Shown piece after piece: positions 17,323-25,822 of a DNA stretch of 64,000 bases. The stretch spans positions 124,001 to 188,000 of the forward strand of contig NZ_BOLM01000001.1 of assembly GCF_016861605.1 (NCBI RefSeq). The letters are read 5' to 3'. The first letter of the stretch is position 1, and every line of letters begins with the position of its first letter. The notes beneath the pieces were generated by a model that was given only the letters and a program-made list of their open reading frames with translations, was not told the DNA's origin and did no database searches. The stretch comes from Levilactobacillus wangkuiensis (GTDB taxonomy: Bacteria; Bacillota; Bacilli; Lactobacillales; Lactobacillaceae). The position numbers and the translations under genes are program-made.

Positions 17323-18309
17323 ATGGCAGAACACGTCGAAGCTGGCAGAATGAAAGTCTTTGCTTTGAACTCGAACCGACCACTCGCCGAAAAGATTGCG
17401 AAGGCGGCAGGTGTCGAATTAGGGAAGGCAACAATCAAGCACTTTAGTGACGGTGAGATTCAGATCAGTATTGACGAAAGTATTCGGGGGGATGAATTGT
17501 TCCTGATTCAATCCGTTTCGGATCCGGTTAACACGAACCTGATGGAATTATTGATCATGGTGGATGCCGCACGGCGGGCCAGCGCTGAGAAGATCAACGT
17601 GGTCATTCCGTACTACGGTTACTCACGGGCCGACCGTAAAGCCCGTTCCCGCGAACCCATTACGGCTAAGTTAATTGCGTCCTTGCTACAGATGGACGGC
17701 GTCAACCGGGTCATTGCCTTAGACCTGCATGCGGCTCAGCTGCAAGGATTCTTTGACATTCCCGTTGACCACCTCCAGAGTGACCGGTTACTGACCAGTT
17801 ACTTTGAAAACAGCACGACCTTGGCCGATGAGGATATCGTCGTGGTTGCACCTGACCATGCCGGGGTCAGCCGGGCCCGGCGGTTAGCTGAACTCTTAGG
17901 CGCCCCGATTGCCATCATCGACAACCGTTCCGATACGGAGAACGCGGCTCATCCCGAGGCTGTTATTGGGGATGTGAAGGGCAAGCACGCTATCCTGGTG
18001 GACGATATCATTGATACCGCCATTCGGATCACCGTCTCCGCTGACGCCTTGAAGAAGGCCGGTGCGGCGGACGTTTACGCGGCAGCGACCCACGCGGTCC
18101 TGTCCGGTGACGCGACCCAACGCATCAACGATTCCGTGTTGAAGAAGGTTGTCATTACCGACTCCATTCAATTGCCAGAGGACAAGCAAAGCGACAAGTT
18201 TGTCGTGATGTCCGTGGGCGAAATGTTTGGGAAGGCCATCGACCTGATTTACCATGAAGAACCCGTCGATTCCCTGTTCCACAAGGCACCTAAGCGTCAA
18301 GAACAATAA
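17323..18309 (+). CDS. prs: Ribose-phosphate pyrophosphokinase, divergent second-type paralogue
   Basis: 328 residues. PRPP synthetases join ribose 5-phosphate and ATP to give PRPP for nucleotide, His and Trp synthesis. Seen: '[16 protein letters not shown]', '[10 protein letters not shown]', '[12 protein letters not shown]', '[20 protein letters not shown]', '[15 protein letters not shown]'. The PRPP-binding loop reads '[12 protein letters not shown]', where canonical enzymes have DTAGT, so a Gly-Thr pair is replaced by Ile-Arg. Lactic acid bacteria often carry two prs genes, and this looks like the divergent one; activity should not be assumed. AGGGAGG precedes ATG 17323. Confidence 0.85.
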   Translation: MAEHVEAGRMKVFALNSNRPLAEKIAKAAGVELGKATIKHFSDGEIQISIDESIRGDELFLIQSVSDPVNTNLMELLIMVDAARRASAEKINVVIPYYGYSRADRKARSREPITAKLIASLLQMDGVNRVIALDLHAAQLQGFFDIPVDHLQSDRLLTSYFENSTTLADEDIVVVAPDHAGVSRARRLAELLGAPIAIIDNRSDTENAAHPEAVIGDVKGKHAILVDDIIDTAIRITVSADALKKAGAADVYAAATHAVLSGDATQRINDSVLKKVVITDSIQLPEDKQSDKFVVMSVGEMFGKAIDLIYHEEPVDSLFHKAPKRQEQ

Positions 18310-18327
18310 AATCATAAGTTTAGTGAG

Positions 18328-18362
18328 GTGGTCGAGATTATTTTCTCTCGACCACTTTTTTT
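18328..18362 (+). terminator. prs intrinsic terminator
   Basis: GTGGTCGAGA (18328-18337) pairs with TCTCGACCAC (18346-18355), followed by T7. Confidence 0.9.
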
Positions 18363-18398
18363 GTCGTAACAGCTAATGTACAGACTTGGTAAAGGGAA

Positions 18399-18427
18399 TT
18401 TACAACCTTTTGTACGTTTGCTATAAT
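18399..18427 (+). promoter_or_regulatory. Predicted methyltransferase promoter
   Basis: TTTACA (18399-18404), 17 bases, TATAAT (18422-18427) with TGC just upstream. Confidence 0.7.
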
Positions 18428-18471
18428 GAACGAATCGGGGTAATTGTGAAAAATTGGGGGAGGTCAGAATT

Positions 18472-19194
18472 TTGTCTAATTGGAAAACTTTTGGGATCGA
18501 TGCGCCACTCGTTCCCGTGCTGTATATTTTGGCGGCGGTCTTTTTGTTTGTGCAGGGCTATGTGTTGCGACCAGCGGCACCCATCGTCCTAGAGGTGATT
18601 GTGGCGGGCATCGTGTTCGTTGAAGGAGGACTCTTCTTACATACCACGGTTCGCGGAAAATATCGGTTGTTTGATCAGCTGATTCCGCGATTGGGGGTGA
18701 AAGCGACCGACCAGATTCTGGATCTCGGTTGTGGTCGGGGAGCACTGTTAACCCGGTTGGCTGGGCAATTAGAAAAGTCGGGACAAGCCGTGGGCATGGA
18801 CTTGTGGCATTCACGCGACCAGTCGCATAACGCTGCAGAAGTCACCCAGCGAAACGTGACGGCATTAGGACTCACCGACCGGGTTAAGCTGGTGACCGGT
18901 GACATGGTGGCGTTGCCCTTTCCAGACGACCAATTTGACGTCATCACGACCAGTTTTGCGTTGCATAATATTCATGGCGTCCAGCAACGACAGCGGGCGC
19001 TACAAGAGGCGGTCCGGGTGTTGAAACCGGGCGGTCAGTTGGTCATCATCGACACCGGCCATCACGCCGCTGAGTATCGTCAAACGCTCAGTGCAGCGCA
19101 GCTGGATGTTCGGGAAGCCCATTCGCTGGGCATCAACGGGTGGTGGTCTGGCCCCTGGATGAACAGCTACTTGGTGCGCGGGGTTAAGTTGTAA
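18472..19194 (+). CDS. Membrane-anchored SAM-dependent methyltransferase
   Basis: About 240 residues. Two hydrophobic segments at residues about 13-60 ('LYILAAVFLFVQGYVL', 'LEVIVAGIVFVEGGLFL') anchor it. The rest is a class I methyltransferase: SAM-binding 'ILDLGCGRGALL', acidic 'VGMDLWHSRD', 'VTGDMVALPFPDDQFDVI', and 'LKPGGQLVIID', most like the Methyltransf_11 group. Substrate unknown. The start is TTG 18472, eight bases after GGGGGAGG. It has its own promoter and terminator. Confidence 0.8.
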   Translation: MSNWKTFGIDAPLVPVLYILAAVFLFVQGYVLRPAAPIVLEVIVAGIVFVEGGLFLHTTVRGKYRLFDQLIPRLGVKATDQILDLGCGRGALLTRLAGQLEKSGQAVGMDLWHSRDQSHNAAEVTQRNVTALGLTDRVKLVTGDMVALPFPDDQFDVITTSFALHNIHGVQQRQRALQEAVRVLKPGGQLVIIDTGHHAAEYRQTLSAAQLDVREAHSLGINGWWSGPWMNSYLVRGVKL

Positions 19195-19235
19195 ATCGCA
19201 AGAGTTTTTACTTTCAGTTAAGCGTACTAGAACAA

Positions 19236-19276
19236 AAATAGGGTCCGAAACCAATTAACGGTTTCGGACCCTATTT
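19236..19276. terminator. Bidirectional terminator between convergent genes
   Basis: AAATAGGGTCCGAAACC (19236-19252) pairs perfectly over 17 bases with 19260-19276. Either strand supplies some T, so it can end both the methyltransferase and the amino-acid transporter transcripts. Confidence 0.85.
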
Positions 19277-19284
19277 GTAAAACG

Positions 19285-19974
19285 CTAAATCATTTTCATA
19301 TGAATTGATTTCCGGTCATAATCTAAATACCGCTCGAGCCAGTTCTGTCCGGCCGTTAAGACCACGCAACAGAGCCAGTAGAGAATGGCAATCGTGATGT
19401 AGATCGTCATGTAGTCCTGATTGGCCCCGGCCACAATTTTCGCGTCCATAAACATTTCGGTCACGGTAATCATGGCGGCCAGCGAGGTGCCCTTGAACAT
19501 GTCCAGCAGAATGTTGCCGAGTGCTGGAATGCTGATGCGAAAGGCCTGCGGAATGATGATTAGGCGCATGACCTTGCGGTAGGGCAACCCAATCGAGTAG
19601 GCGGCTTCGTACTGGCCGTGGTCAATCCCCAGAAATGAGGACCGAAAGACCTCGGACACGAACGCCGCGGCACCAATCGTAAACGAGATGATGGCGGCGG
19701 GGATGGCAGTCAAGCCAAAGCCGAAGTAGACGATGAACAGGACGACCAGCATGGGCACACCACGCATAAAGGAAATATAGGCGCGGGCAATCCAGTGCAG
19801 CACCCGAATGTGGCTAAGTTGTGCCAGCGTCAGGAACATCCCTAGAATCGTGGCCAACACGAAGGCCATTAAAGTTAGGTAGATGGTCATCGGCAGTCCC
19901 GCCAGAATCTGGGGGATGGACGACCAAGCCAACTTGGCGTTAAAAAATCCCGGAATCGAGAAATATTTTAGCAC
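19285..19974 (-). CDS. Amino-acid ABC transporter permease
   Basis: 229 residues of the HisM/GlnP family: 'GLPMTIYLTLMAFVLATILG', 'YISFMRGVPMLVVLFIVYFG', 'FRSSFLGIDHGQYEAAYSIG' and the cytoplasmic EAA loop 'EAAYSIGLPYRKVMRLIIIPQAFR', seen here in parts. About five membrane segments. It follows the binding-protein gene by about 20 bases and forms one operon with it. No ATPase gene is next to it, so one must be supplied from elsewhere. Cystine or another polar amino acid is a plausible substrate. Confidence 0.85.
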   Translation of the reverse strand: MLKYFSIPGFFNAKLAWSSIPQILAGLPMTIYLTLMAFVLATILGMFLTLAQLSHIRVLHWIARAYISFMRGVPMLVVLFIVYFGFGLTAIPAAIISFTIGAAAFVSEVFRSSFLGIDHGQYEAAYSIGLPYRKVMRLIIIPQAFRISIPALGNILLDMFKGTSLAAMITVTEMFMDAKIVAGANQDYMTIYITIAILYWLCCVVLTAGQNWLERYLDYDRKSIHMKMI

Positions 19975-19993
19975 AGTGGCGTCACCTGACTTT

Positions 19994-20878
19994 CTATTGA
20001 CCCGTGTACTTAGACTTAATGGTGAAGTTCTTAGAAATCTTCACGTTCGGCTTCTTCGTGACATCGGCGCCATAGTACTTTTCAGAAATCTTCTTGATGG
20101 TACCATTCTTCAATAATTTTTGAACTTCTTTATCGACTTCGGCCTTCAGCTTGGTGTTGCTCTTCTTCATCAAGATTCCCACACCCTGACCATCATCGCT
20201 GGTGGTAAAGTACATGTTCTTGATCAAATGCAGACCGTTGTTAGGAATAGCCTTCAACGCCAGCTTTTGCAGGTAGTAGTCGTTCATGATCATATCGGTC
20301 TTGCCATTTTTAACGTCCTTCAAATAAACATCATTCGAAACGTTGTCATAGTTAACCAATTTGGCACCAAGTTGCTGAGCCAGTCGTTGATAACCCGTCC
20401 CGGCTTCACCAGCGGACTTCTTACCCTTGATGTCTGACCAGTTGTGGATGCCGGAGTCATTGCTGTTCCGGACCATGATACTGTTAAAGGAGTGCTTGTA
20501 CACCGTGGACAGCGCGTACTGCTTCTTGCGGGCAGGGGACAACCCAAAGTCGTTAGCTGCCATGTCGGCCTTGCCCGTGTTGACCGCCGTTAACTGCCCG
20601 TCAACGCTGAGTTCCTTGAACTCAACTTTTTTGTGCAAGCCCTTGGCGACGGCACGGACAACTTCAATGTCGTACCCCGTCAGCTTACTGTTCTTGGAGG
20701 TGTGGAACGAGGTGGGATACAAAGTCCCGGACGTTGCCACAATCAAGGTCTTCTTGTTAGCGACCTTGGTATTCGTTGACTCCGACGACGATGAGCTCTT
20801 CCCGCAACCAACGAGACCGACGCCCATCACTAAGCTTAAACCTAAACCTAAAACCAACCATTTCTTCGTCTTATTCAT
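19994..20878 (-). CDS. Amino-acid ABC transporter substrate-binding lipoprotein
   Basis: About 294 residues. Lipoprotein signal with lipobox 'VGLVGC' near residue 25, a Ser-rich linker, then a solute-binding protein family 3 fold: 'TLIVATSGTLYP', 'LTGYDIEVVRAVAKGL', 'ELSVDGQLTAVNTGKADMAAN', 'SDIKGKKSAGEAGTGYQ'. It would sit outside the membrane and deliver an amino acid to the downstream permease. I chose ATG 20878; TTG 20881 directly before it is the alternative and has better spacing to AAAGGA. Exact substrate unknown, with the cystine-type group the closest by eye. Confidence 0.82.
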   Translation of the reverse strand: MNKTKKWLVLGLGLSLVMGVGLVGCGKSSSSSESTNTKVANKKTLIVATSGTLYPTSFHTSKNSKLTGYDIEVVRAVAKGLHKKVEFKELSVDGQLTAVNTGKADMAANDFGLSPARKKQYALSTVYKHSFNSIMVRNSNDSGIHNWSDIKGKKSAGEAGTGYQRLAQQLGAKLVNYDNVSNDVYLKDVKNGKTDMIMNDYYLQKLALKAIPNNGLHLIKNMYFTTSDDGQGVGILMKKSNTKLKAEVDKEVQKLLKNGTIKKISEKYYGADVTKKPNVKISKNFTIKSKYTGQ

Positions 20879-20919
20879 CAATTTTTCATTCCTTTCAATT
20901 TGTGACCTAAGACTTTTTA

Positions 20920-20948
20920 AGTATAACTATTTGAAAACGCTTTTACAA
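20920..20948 (-). promoter_or_regulatory. Predicted promoter and cre-like site of the amino-acid transporter operon
   Basis: On the minus strand TTGTAA (20948-20943), 17 bases, TATACT (20925-20920). On the plus strand 20932-20947 reads TGAAAACGCTTTTACA, close to the CcpA cre consensus with one mismatch, and it overlaps the -35. Carbon catabolite repression is plausible. Confidence 0.55.
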
Positions 20949-21206
20949 CCGTCGCGTTCACAAATGCTGCGGTAAAATATTGGCGTTCCCGGCGGCGAAT
21001 TCAAAGTTCCCAGCTGTGGGGAACGCTTCCAGCCAAAGGGCGGTCTTCCAGCTCGCCTTGAAACCTCGCTGAAATTCGCGAGTTTCCAAGGTCGTCCCGT
21101 GCTCTAGGCTGAATGAAGAACTTCAGCCAAGATCACCGACACAGCAGGGAACTTTGATTCGCCTCTGGTCACTCTGATTTGCCACGATATTTACACTTGG
21201 CGGTTG
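20946..21206 (+). repeat. Structured repeat, subfamily A copy A5 (+)
   Basis: The core runs from CGTTCCCGGCGGC (20984) to TCTGGTCACT (21173). Its basal stem pairs GGCGAATTCAAAGTTCCC with GGGAACTTTGATTCGCC. Outer copy-specific arms include CAACCG (20946-20951) with CGGTTG (21201-21206). Hairpin 1 has a TCC/TCC internal mismatch. Hairpin 2 is CTCGC/GCGAG within CCTTG...CCAAGG. Hairpin 3 is GCTGAA/TTCAGC. It abuts the transporter promoter. Confidence 0.8.
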
Positions 21207-21594
21207 GCGTCTCCTGACGTATGCGAGTGTGAAAACTTTTTCAGCGACTGTGGTGTTGTGGGGGCCCATTATGGTGTGACACAACTACCGAGTCTTTTAA
21301 CAATATGAATTCACAAATAGCCTGTTCTGTTGGGACTTTTGGCTGGTGTTGTCGGTAAGCAAAGACTGGCAAATTATAAAAATCGTTCTTACTATGAAAA
21401 GTCGGTAAATTGCGGGGCACTGTACAACAAAATTCAATTGGAAAGCGGTATAGTTACAGTTGGTTCTAGTTTTTAGTAAGTGAATTGGATTCTCTGGGTG
21501 TATCAACGAGATGCCTGTTTAGCGTAATAGCTATTATTCCGATTATCCTTAAAGCCGGTTATACACTGGGGAATGAAATGATACGAGCGTAACG
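21207..21594. other. Gene-free spacer between convergent repeats A5 and A6
   Basis: About 390 A+T-rich bases. No open frame with a ribosome site on either strand; a 69-codon minus-strand frame looks random. No clear hairpin or repeat was seen. Confidence 0.5.
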
Positions 21595-21817
21595 TGACTT
21601 AGCAAGTTTTAGTGACCAGAGGCGGTTCAAGGGGCCCGGCTGTGTCGATGCTCTTGGCTGAGTGGTTTTCTCAGCTTAGAACATGGGCCGACCTTGGAGG
21701 CTGGTGAATTTCCAGGCTTCAAGTCGAGGTGGAAGACCGCTCCTCAGTCTGGAACCGTGCCCCATAGCAGGGCCCCTTGAAACCGCTGTCGGGAACGGAT
21801 GGAAACCTGTTAGGTCA
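21595..21817 (-). repeat. Structured repeat, subfamily A copy A6 (-)
   Basis: The core is 21611-21797 (AGTGACC to GGGAACG). Outer arms TGACTTAGCAAGTTT (21595-21609) and AAACCTGTTAGGTCA (21803-21817) pair in 14 of 15 positions when G-T wobbles are allowed. Hairpin 2 differs in sequence from other copies yet still pairs (CTTGAAGCCTGG with CCAGCCTCCAAG, minus strand). It lies 42 bases before the amidase start. Confidence 0.8.
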
Positions 21818-21859
21818 GGGTTAGGGTCGGATACATAAAATTTGTAGGAGGCGTTTGAT

Positions 21860-23347
21860 TTGGCAATTACGGATTGGATCGGTACACCAGCATTAACGTG
21901 GGCACAACGGGTGCGCAGCGGTGAAGTGACCAGCCAAGAGCTGATTGAACGAGCATTTACCGAGATTGAGAAACAGAACCCACAGTTGAACGCGGTCATC
22001 ACGACTAGAAAAGAGAAAGCCTTAAAGGAAGCCGCGGCGCAAACCGATAGTGGCCAACCATTTTTGGGGGTGCCGTTACTCTTGAAGGGCCTGGGCCAAC
22101 AGTTGAAGGGCGAATCAAGCACGAGTGGTTCACGCCTGTTGAAGGACAACGTCGCCACCCAGACAAACTTCTTTGTCGAAGCACTGCAACGCGCCGGATT
22201 CATTGTGATTGGTCAGACCAATTTCCCCGAATTTGGGTTTAAAAATATCACGGACGCCGACATCTATGGTGACGCCCATAACCCGTGGAATCTGGATTAC
22301 CAACCGGGGGGATCCTCAGGTGGTGCTGGGGCTGCGGTGGCCGCAGGAATTGTGCCCCTAGCTGCCGGTAGTGATGGCGGGGGATCGATTCGGATTCCGT
22401 CATCCTGGTCCGGAACCATTGGCCTGAAGCCAACGCGGGGTCGTGTTCCCGTGGGTCCTGGCGACTGGCGGTCTTGGCAGGGAGCGGCTATCGACTTCGG
22501 TCTGACCCGCTCCGTGCGAGATACTGCGGCCTTACTAGACAGTTTACAAACGATTCAACCGGCGGCCGTCTTTCAGCAGCCGTTGGAGGAGCCGGGCTTC
22601 TTAGCCCAGTTGGATCAGCCGGTTCAGCCCGGAGTCATCGGTTACACGACCGAATCCCCTGTCGGCACGCCGGTCAGTCCGGATGCCGTTAAAGCAGTCG
22701 AAGATGCCGTTGCCTTTTTGACCAGTGAAGGATTTGACGTCGAAGAGGTTCATAACCCAATTGATGGGGTGGCTTTAATGGAAAGCTACTACACCATGAA
22801 CGCTGGGGAAACGGCGGCCTTCATGGGCGAGATGCAGGATGGCATGGGCCGATTGTTAACGCGTGACGACATGGAACTCCTGACATGGGCGCTGTATCAG
22901 ACCGGACTGAATACCAGTGCGGCCGAATACAGTCAATCCCTGGGCAAATGGGATCAGGCGGCTTGGCAAATGGCGCAGTTACACGCTAAGTACCCGGTCA
23001 TCCTGACGCCAACGACCGCCTGGCCAGCACCTAAGGTTGGCGACACGTTGGTTTCTGCAGAAAATGCCGCGAAAATGGCCGACATCACGAGCTTGAAGCC
23101 AGCGGCCCAGAAGCAACTAATTTACGACCAGTGGTTGCCGGCACTGACCCGTTCGCCATTTACGCAACAGGCTAACTTAACGGGAGAACCCGCTATCAGT
23201 TTGCCGACGGCGGTCACGGCCGAGGGCTTACCACTGGGGATCCAATTTAATGCGGCAAAGGGTCAGGAAGCGGTTTTATTAAAGCTCGGGGCTTTATTCG
23301 AACGCGCAGGTAAGTTAAAATTGTTACACCAGACTATTTTAGATTAG
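21860..23347 (+). CDS. Amidase signature family enzyme
   Basis: 495 residues. The Ser-cisSer-Lys triad is visible: Lys in 'VPLLLKGLGQ', the Gly/Ser-rich signature 'PGGSSGGAGAAVAAG', and 'AAGSDGGGSIRIPSSWSG', followed by 'GLKPTRGRVP'. There is no signal peptide, so it is cytoplasmic. By length and motif spelling it resembles the 6-aminohexanoate-cyclic-dimer hydrolase-like amidases rather than GatA; the real substrate is unknown. TTG 21860 follows TAGGAGG at good distance. The OppA-like gene starts 13 bases after its stop, so amide or peptide use is suggested. Confidence 0.88.
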   Translation: MAITDWIGTPALTWAQRVRSGEVTSQELIERAFTEIEKQNPQLNAVITTRKEKALKEAAAQTDSGQPFLGVPLLLKGLGQQLKGESSTSGSRLLKDNVATQTNFFVEALQRAGFIVIGQTNFPEFGFKNITDADIYGDAHNPWNLDYQPGGSSGGAGAAVAAGIVPLAAGSDGGGSIRIPSSWSGTIGLKPTRGRVPVGPGDWRSWQGAAIDFGLTRSVRDTAALLDSLQTIQPAAVFQQPLEEPGFLAQLDQPVQPGVIGYTTESPVGTPVSPDAVKAVEDAVAFLTSEGFDVEEVHNPIDGVALMESYYTMNAGETAAFMGEMQDGMGRLLTRDDMELLTWALYQTGLNTSAAEYSQSLGKWDQAAWQMAQLHAKYPVILTPTTAWPAPKVGDTLVSAENAAKMADITSLKPAAQKQLIYDQWLPALTRSPFTQQANLTGEPAISLPTAVTAEGLPLGIQFNAAKGQEAVLLKLGALFERAGKLKLLHQTILD

Positions 23348-23360
23348 AGGAGCGAAAGTT

Positions 23361-25010
23361 TTGAAGGGAAAGCAAGTTAGTATTTTAATTGGGGTCGCGT
23401 TGTTGGTTGCGGGCGGGTTAGCCGCTTGTGGCAAGTCAACGTCCAGCACCAGCAAGTCCAATCAACTGGCGACGAATCAGTCCGTCAAGTTATCGGCCAA
23501 ATCTGAGGTCACCACGTTAGACGTGTCTAAGGCCGCGGATTCCACGAGTTTAACCATGCTGTACCATACGCAAGAGGGATTGTACCGGTTAGGCAAGAAT
23601 GAAAAATTGATCAACGCCATGGCCACCAAGACGACGGTATCTAACGGTGGGAAGACGTACGTGTTTAAACTGCGGCAGAACAACCACTGGAACGATGGCA
23701 AAGCTGTGACGGCCAACGACTTCGTTTACTCTTGGCGGCGGACGGTCAATCCCAAGACGGCATCCGAGTATGCGTACTTGATGGCCGGCCTGAAAAATTA
23801 TAGTGCCATTCAAAAGGGGAGCCTCGGACCGAACCAATTAGGCGTTCAGGCCGTGAACAAAAACACCCTGAAGGTGACGTTAAGCAAGCCAGTTGCCTAC
23901 TTCAAACTGTTGCTGGCCTTCCCAACCTTCTTCCCACAGGAACAAAGTGTCGTGGAGAAGAACGGGAGTGACAACGGTCATTCAAGTAGTCAGACGGCAT
24001 ACGATGGGCCATTTACCATGACCAAGTGGCAAGGGACCAACCAGAGCTGGGTCTTGAAGAAGAACACCAAGTTCTGGGACAAGAAGGCTATCACGCTGGA
24101 CAAGATGAACTTCCAAGTGGTCGCAGATCCTTCGACCGGACTGAGTTTATACCAGAAGCATGAATTAGACGCCACGACGCTGGACGGCACGCAGGTCGCT
24201 AACCTGAAGAATAATCAGGACATGAAGACCTTCGTCGGCGGGACCACCTACTACATGCAGATGAACCAGAAGAAGGTCAAGGCCTTACGGAACTTAAAGG
24301 TGCGTCAAGCCTTATCCATGGCCATCGATAAGCAACAGTTAGCCAAGAGCGTCTTACGTGACGGGTCCAAGGCACCAATGGGCTTCATTTCTCAAAACCT
24401 GTCTCGTAACCCGAAGACCAAGGCTGATTTCGCCAAGGACGCCTACGTTAAGGACGGGGTCGTTTACGATTTGAAGCAGGCCAAGACCTTGATGAAGGCG
24501 GGCTTGAAGGCTTCCGGTCAAAAGAGCCTGAACCTAACGTTGCTGGCGGATGATACGAGCGTGACCAAGACGGTGGCACAGTACATCCAAGCTGAACTGC
24601 AAAAAATGCCAAACGTTAAGGTCACCATCAACACGTTGCCTTACAAGACGCGGTTGAGCCGGTCAAACGCCGGGAACTTTGAACTGGTTCTGTCCAGCTG
24701 GGGGGCCGACTTCGCCGATCCAATCAACTTCTTGTCCCTGATGAGCACCGGTAATACCAACAATAACGGTGACTTCTCGGATGCCAAGTACGACGGCTAC
24801 GTGAAGGATTCAGAAAACAAGGACGCCAACAACCCAACGGCTCGTTACCAAGACCTGGTCAACGCCGAAAAGCGCTTGATGACGCAACAAGGGGTTGTGC
24901 CGTTGTATCAACCCGCTACCGTTGAAATGTGGAATTCCAAGGTTTCCGGGTATGTTTGGAATCCGGCGGGGATGAGTCGTGGCTACCAATGGATGAAGGT
25001 CGAAAAGTAA
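23361..25010 (+). CDS. Oligopeptide-binding lipoprotein, OppA-like
   Basis: 549 residues. Signal with lipobox 'GGLAAC' near residue 23. The body is solute-binding protein family 5: 'LYHTQEGLYRLGKN', 'RQNNHWNDGKAVTANDFVYSWRRTV', 'MDKQQLAK'-like segment read as 'AMAIDKQQLAKSVL', and 'SWGADFADPINFLSLM', given in parts. It would bind peptides outside the cell. No permease or ATPase gene is near, so it is an orphan that must use a transporter encoded elsewhere. It starts at TTG 23361. Its stop codon directly abuts repeat A7. Confidence 0.88.
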   Translation: MKGKQVSILIGVALLVAGGLAACGKSTSSTSKSNQLATNQSVKLSAKSEVTTLDVSKAADSTSLTMLYHTQEGLYRLGKNEKLINAMATKTTVSNGGKTYVFKLRQNNHWNDGKAVTANDFVYSWRRTVNPKTASEYAYLMAGLKNYSAIQKGSLGPNQLGVQAVNKNTLKVTLSKPVAYFKLLLAFPTFFPQEQSVVEKNGSDNGHSSSQTAYDGPFTMTKWQGTNQSWVLKKNTKFWDKKAITLDKMNFQVVADPSTGLSLYQKHELDATTLDGTQVANLKNNQDMKTFVGGTTYYMQMNQKKVKALRNLKVRQALSMAIDKQQLAKSVLRDGSKAPMGFISQNLSRNPKTKADFAKDAYVKDGVVYDLKQAKTLMKAGLKASGQKSLNLTLLADDTSVTKTVAQYIQAELQKMPNVKVTINTLPYKTRLSRSNAGNFELVLSSWGADFADPINFLSLMSTGNTNNNGDFSDAKYDGYVKDSENKDANNPTARYQDLVNAEKRLMTQQGVVPLYQPATVEMWNSKVSGYVWNPAGMSRGYQWMKVEK

Positions 25011-25227
25011 CTTGACCTTGGCGGGGGTCGCCTCGCCAGCCAGACACTCCGCCTGCTGTGGGGAACGCCTGCGGCCTAAGGGGCGGTCCTCCGGCTCGGT
25101 TGGAAAACGGGCTGAGAATCACCCGTTTCCCAACACGTCCCACGGGGTAAGCTGAGAAAGCCTCTCAGCTAACGCCGTCGACACAGCTGTCTGCGTGTCT
25201 GGCTGACTTCGGCTGGCAGCAAGGTTA
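25011..25227 (+). repeat. Structured repeat, subfamily A copy A7 (+)
   Basis: Arms ACCTTG/CAAGGT at the ends and CAGCCAGACAC (25037-25047) with GTGTCTGGCTG (25195-25205). Hairpin 2 is GTTGG..AAACGGG with CCCGTTT.CCCAAC, and hairpin 3 AGCTGAGA/CTCTCAGCT. Together with A1 and A11 it forms a variant without the CGTTCCC and GGTCACT ends. It begins at the base after the OppA stop codon. Confidence 0.8.
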
Positions 25228-25343
25228 AGTTCGTTTGGACTTTCCAGTTTTACTTTTTAAATTTAAATTGTTTATGTAGGTCGTGTTAGAGAATATGCTG
25301 AGAGGTGTTTCCTGACACGACCTTTTGTGTGTCAGAGGGGCCA

Positions 25344-25580
25344 AGTGGTGAAAATCGGTGGCCAATGTTAGTGACCAGAGGCGGATCAAGGCGAACAGCT
25401 GTGTCGATGTTCTTAGCTGAGTGATTTATTCTCAGCTTAGAACATGGGACAATCTTTGTGACCGATTCTCAGGCACAAAGTTGAGGTGGAAGACCGCTTC
25501 TCAGGCTGGAACCGGCCCCACAGCAGGGAACCTTGAATCCGCCGTCGGGAACGTTTACGGCTAGCACAATTTTCACCACT
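25344..25580 (-). repeat. Structured repeat, subfamily A copy A8 (-)
   Basis: The core is 25370-25553. The copy-specific outer arms AGTGGTGAAAAT (25344-25355) and ATTTTCACCACT (25569-25580) are perfectly complementary. The 240 bases to murQ contain a weak AGCGA/TCGCT hairpin with T6 near 25661-25683 and the murQ promoter. Confidence 0.82.
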
Positions 25581-25730
25581 CCGGAGGTACAAACAATGGG
25601 TAACCCCTTTAGTAAATATTAACTAAATGATGGGTAAAATTTTGATTTCCATGAAAGCGGATAGCGACGGCTTTTCGCTTTTTTATTTTGCGATAATGAC
25701 GAAGAAATTTGCCTGAAAATCAAATCCGAA

Positions 25731-25759
25731 TTGAAATTAAATATGAAACATGTTATACC
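25731..25759 (+). promoter_or_regulatory. Predicted murQ promoter
   Basis: TTGAAA (25731-25736), 17 bases, TATACC (25754-25759). Confidence 0.55.
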
Positions 25760-25822
25760 TAGGATAGTAACTATGAAAGCGAATACATAACCGTGAAACT
25801 TGCGGATTTGGAGGCCGACACG

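Noticed and set aside
21676-22203. 175-codon minus-strand frame
   Set aside because: It spans repeat A6 and the start of the amidase gene antisense; a shadow frame.
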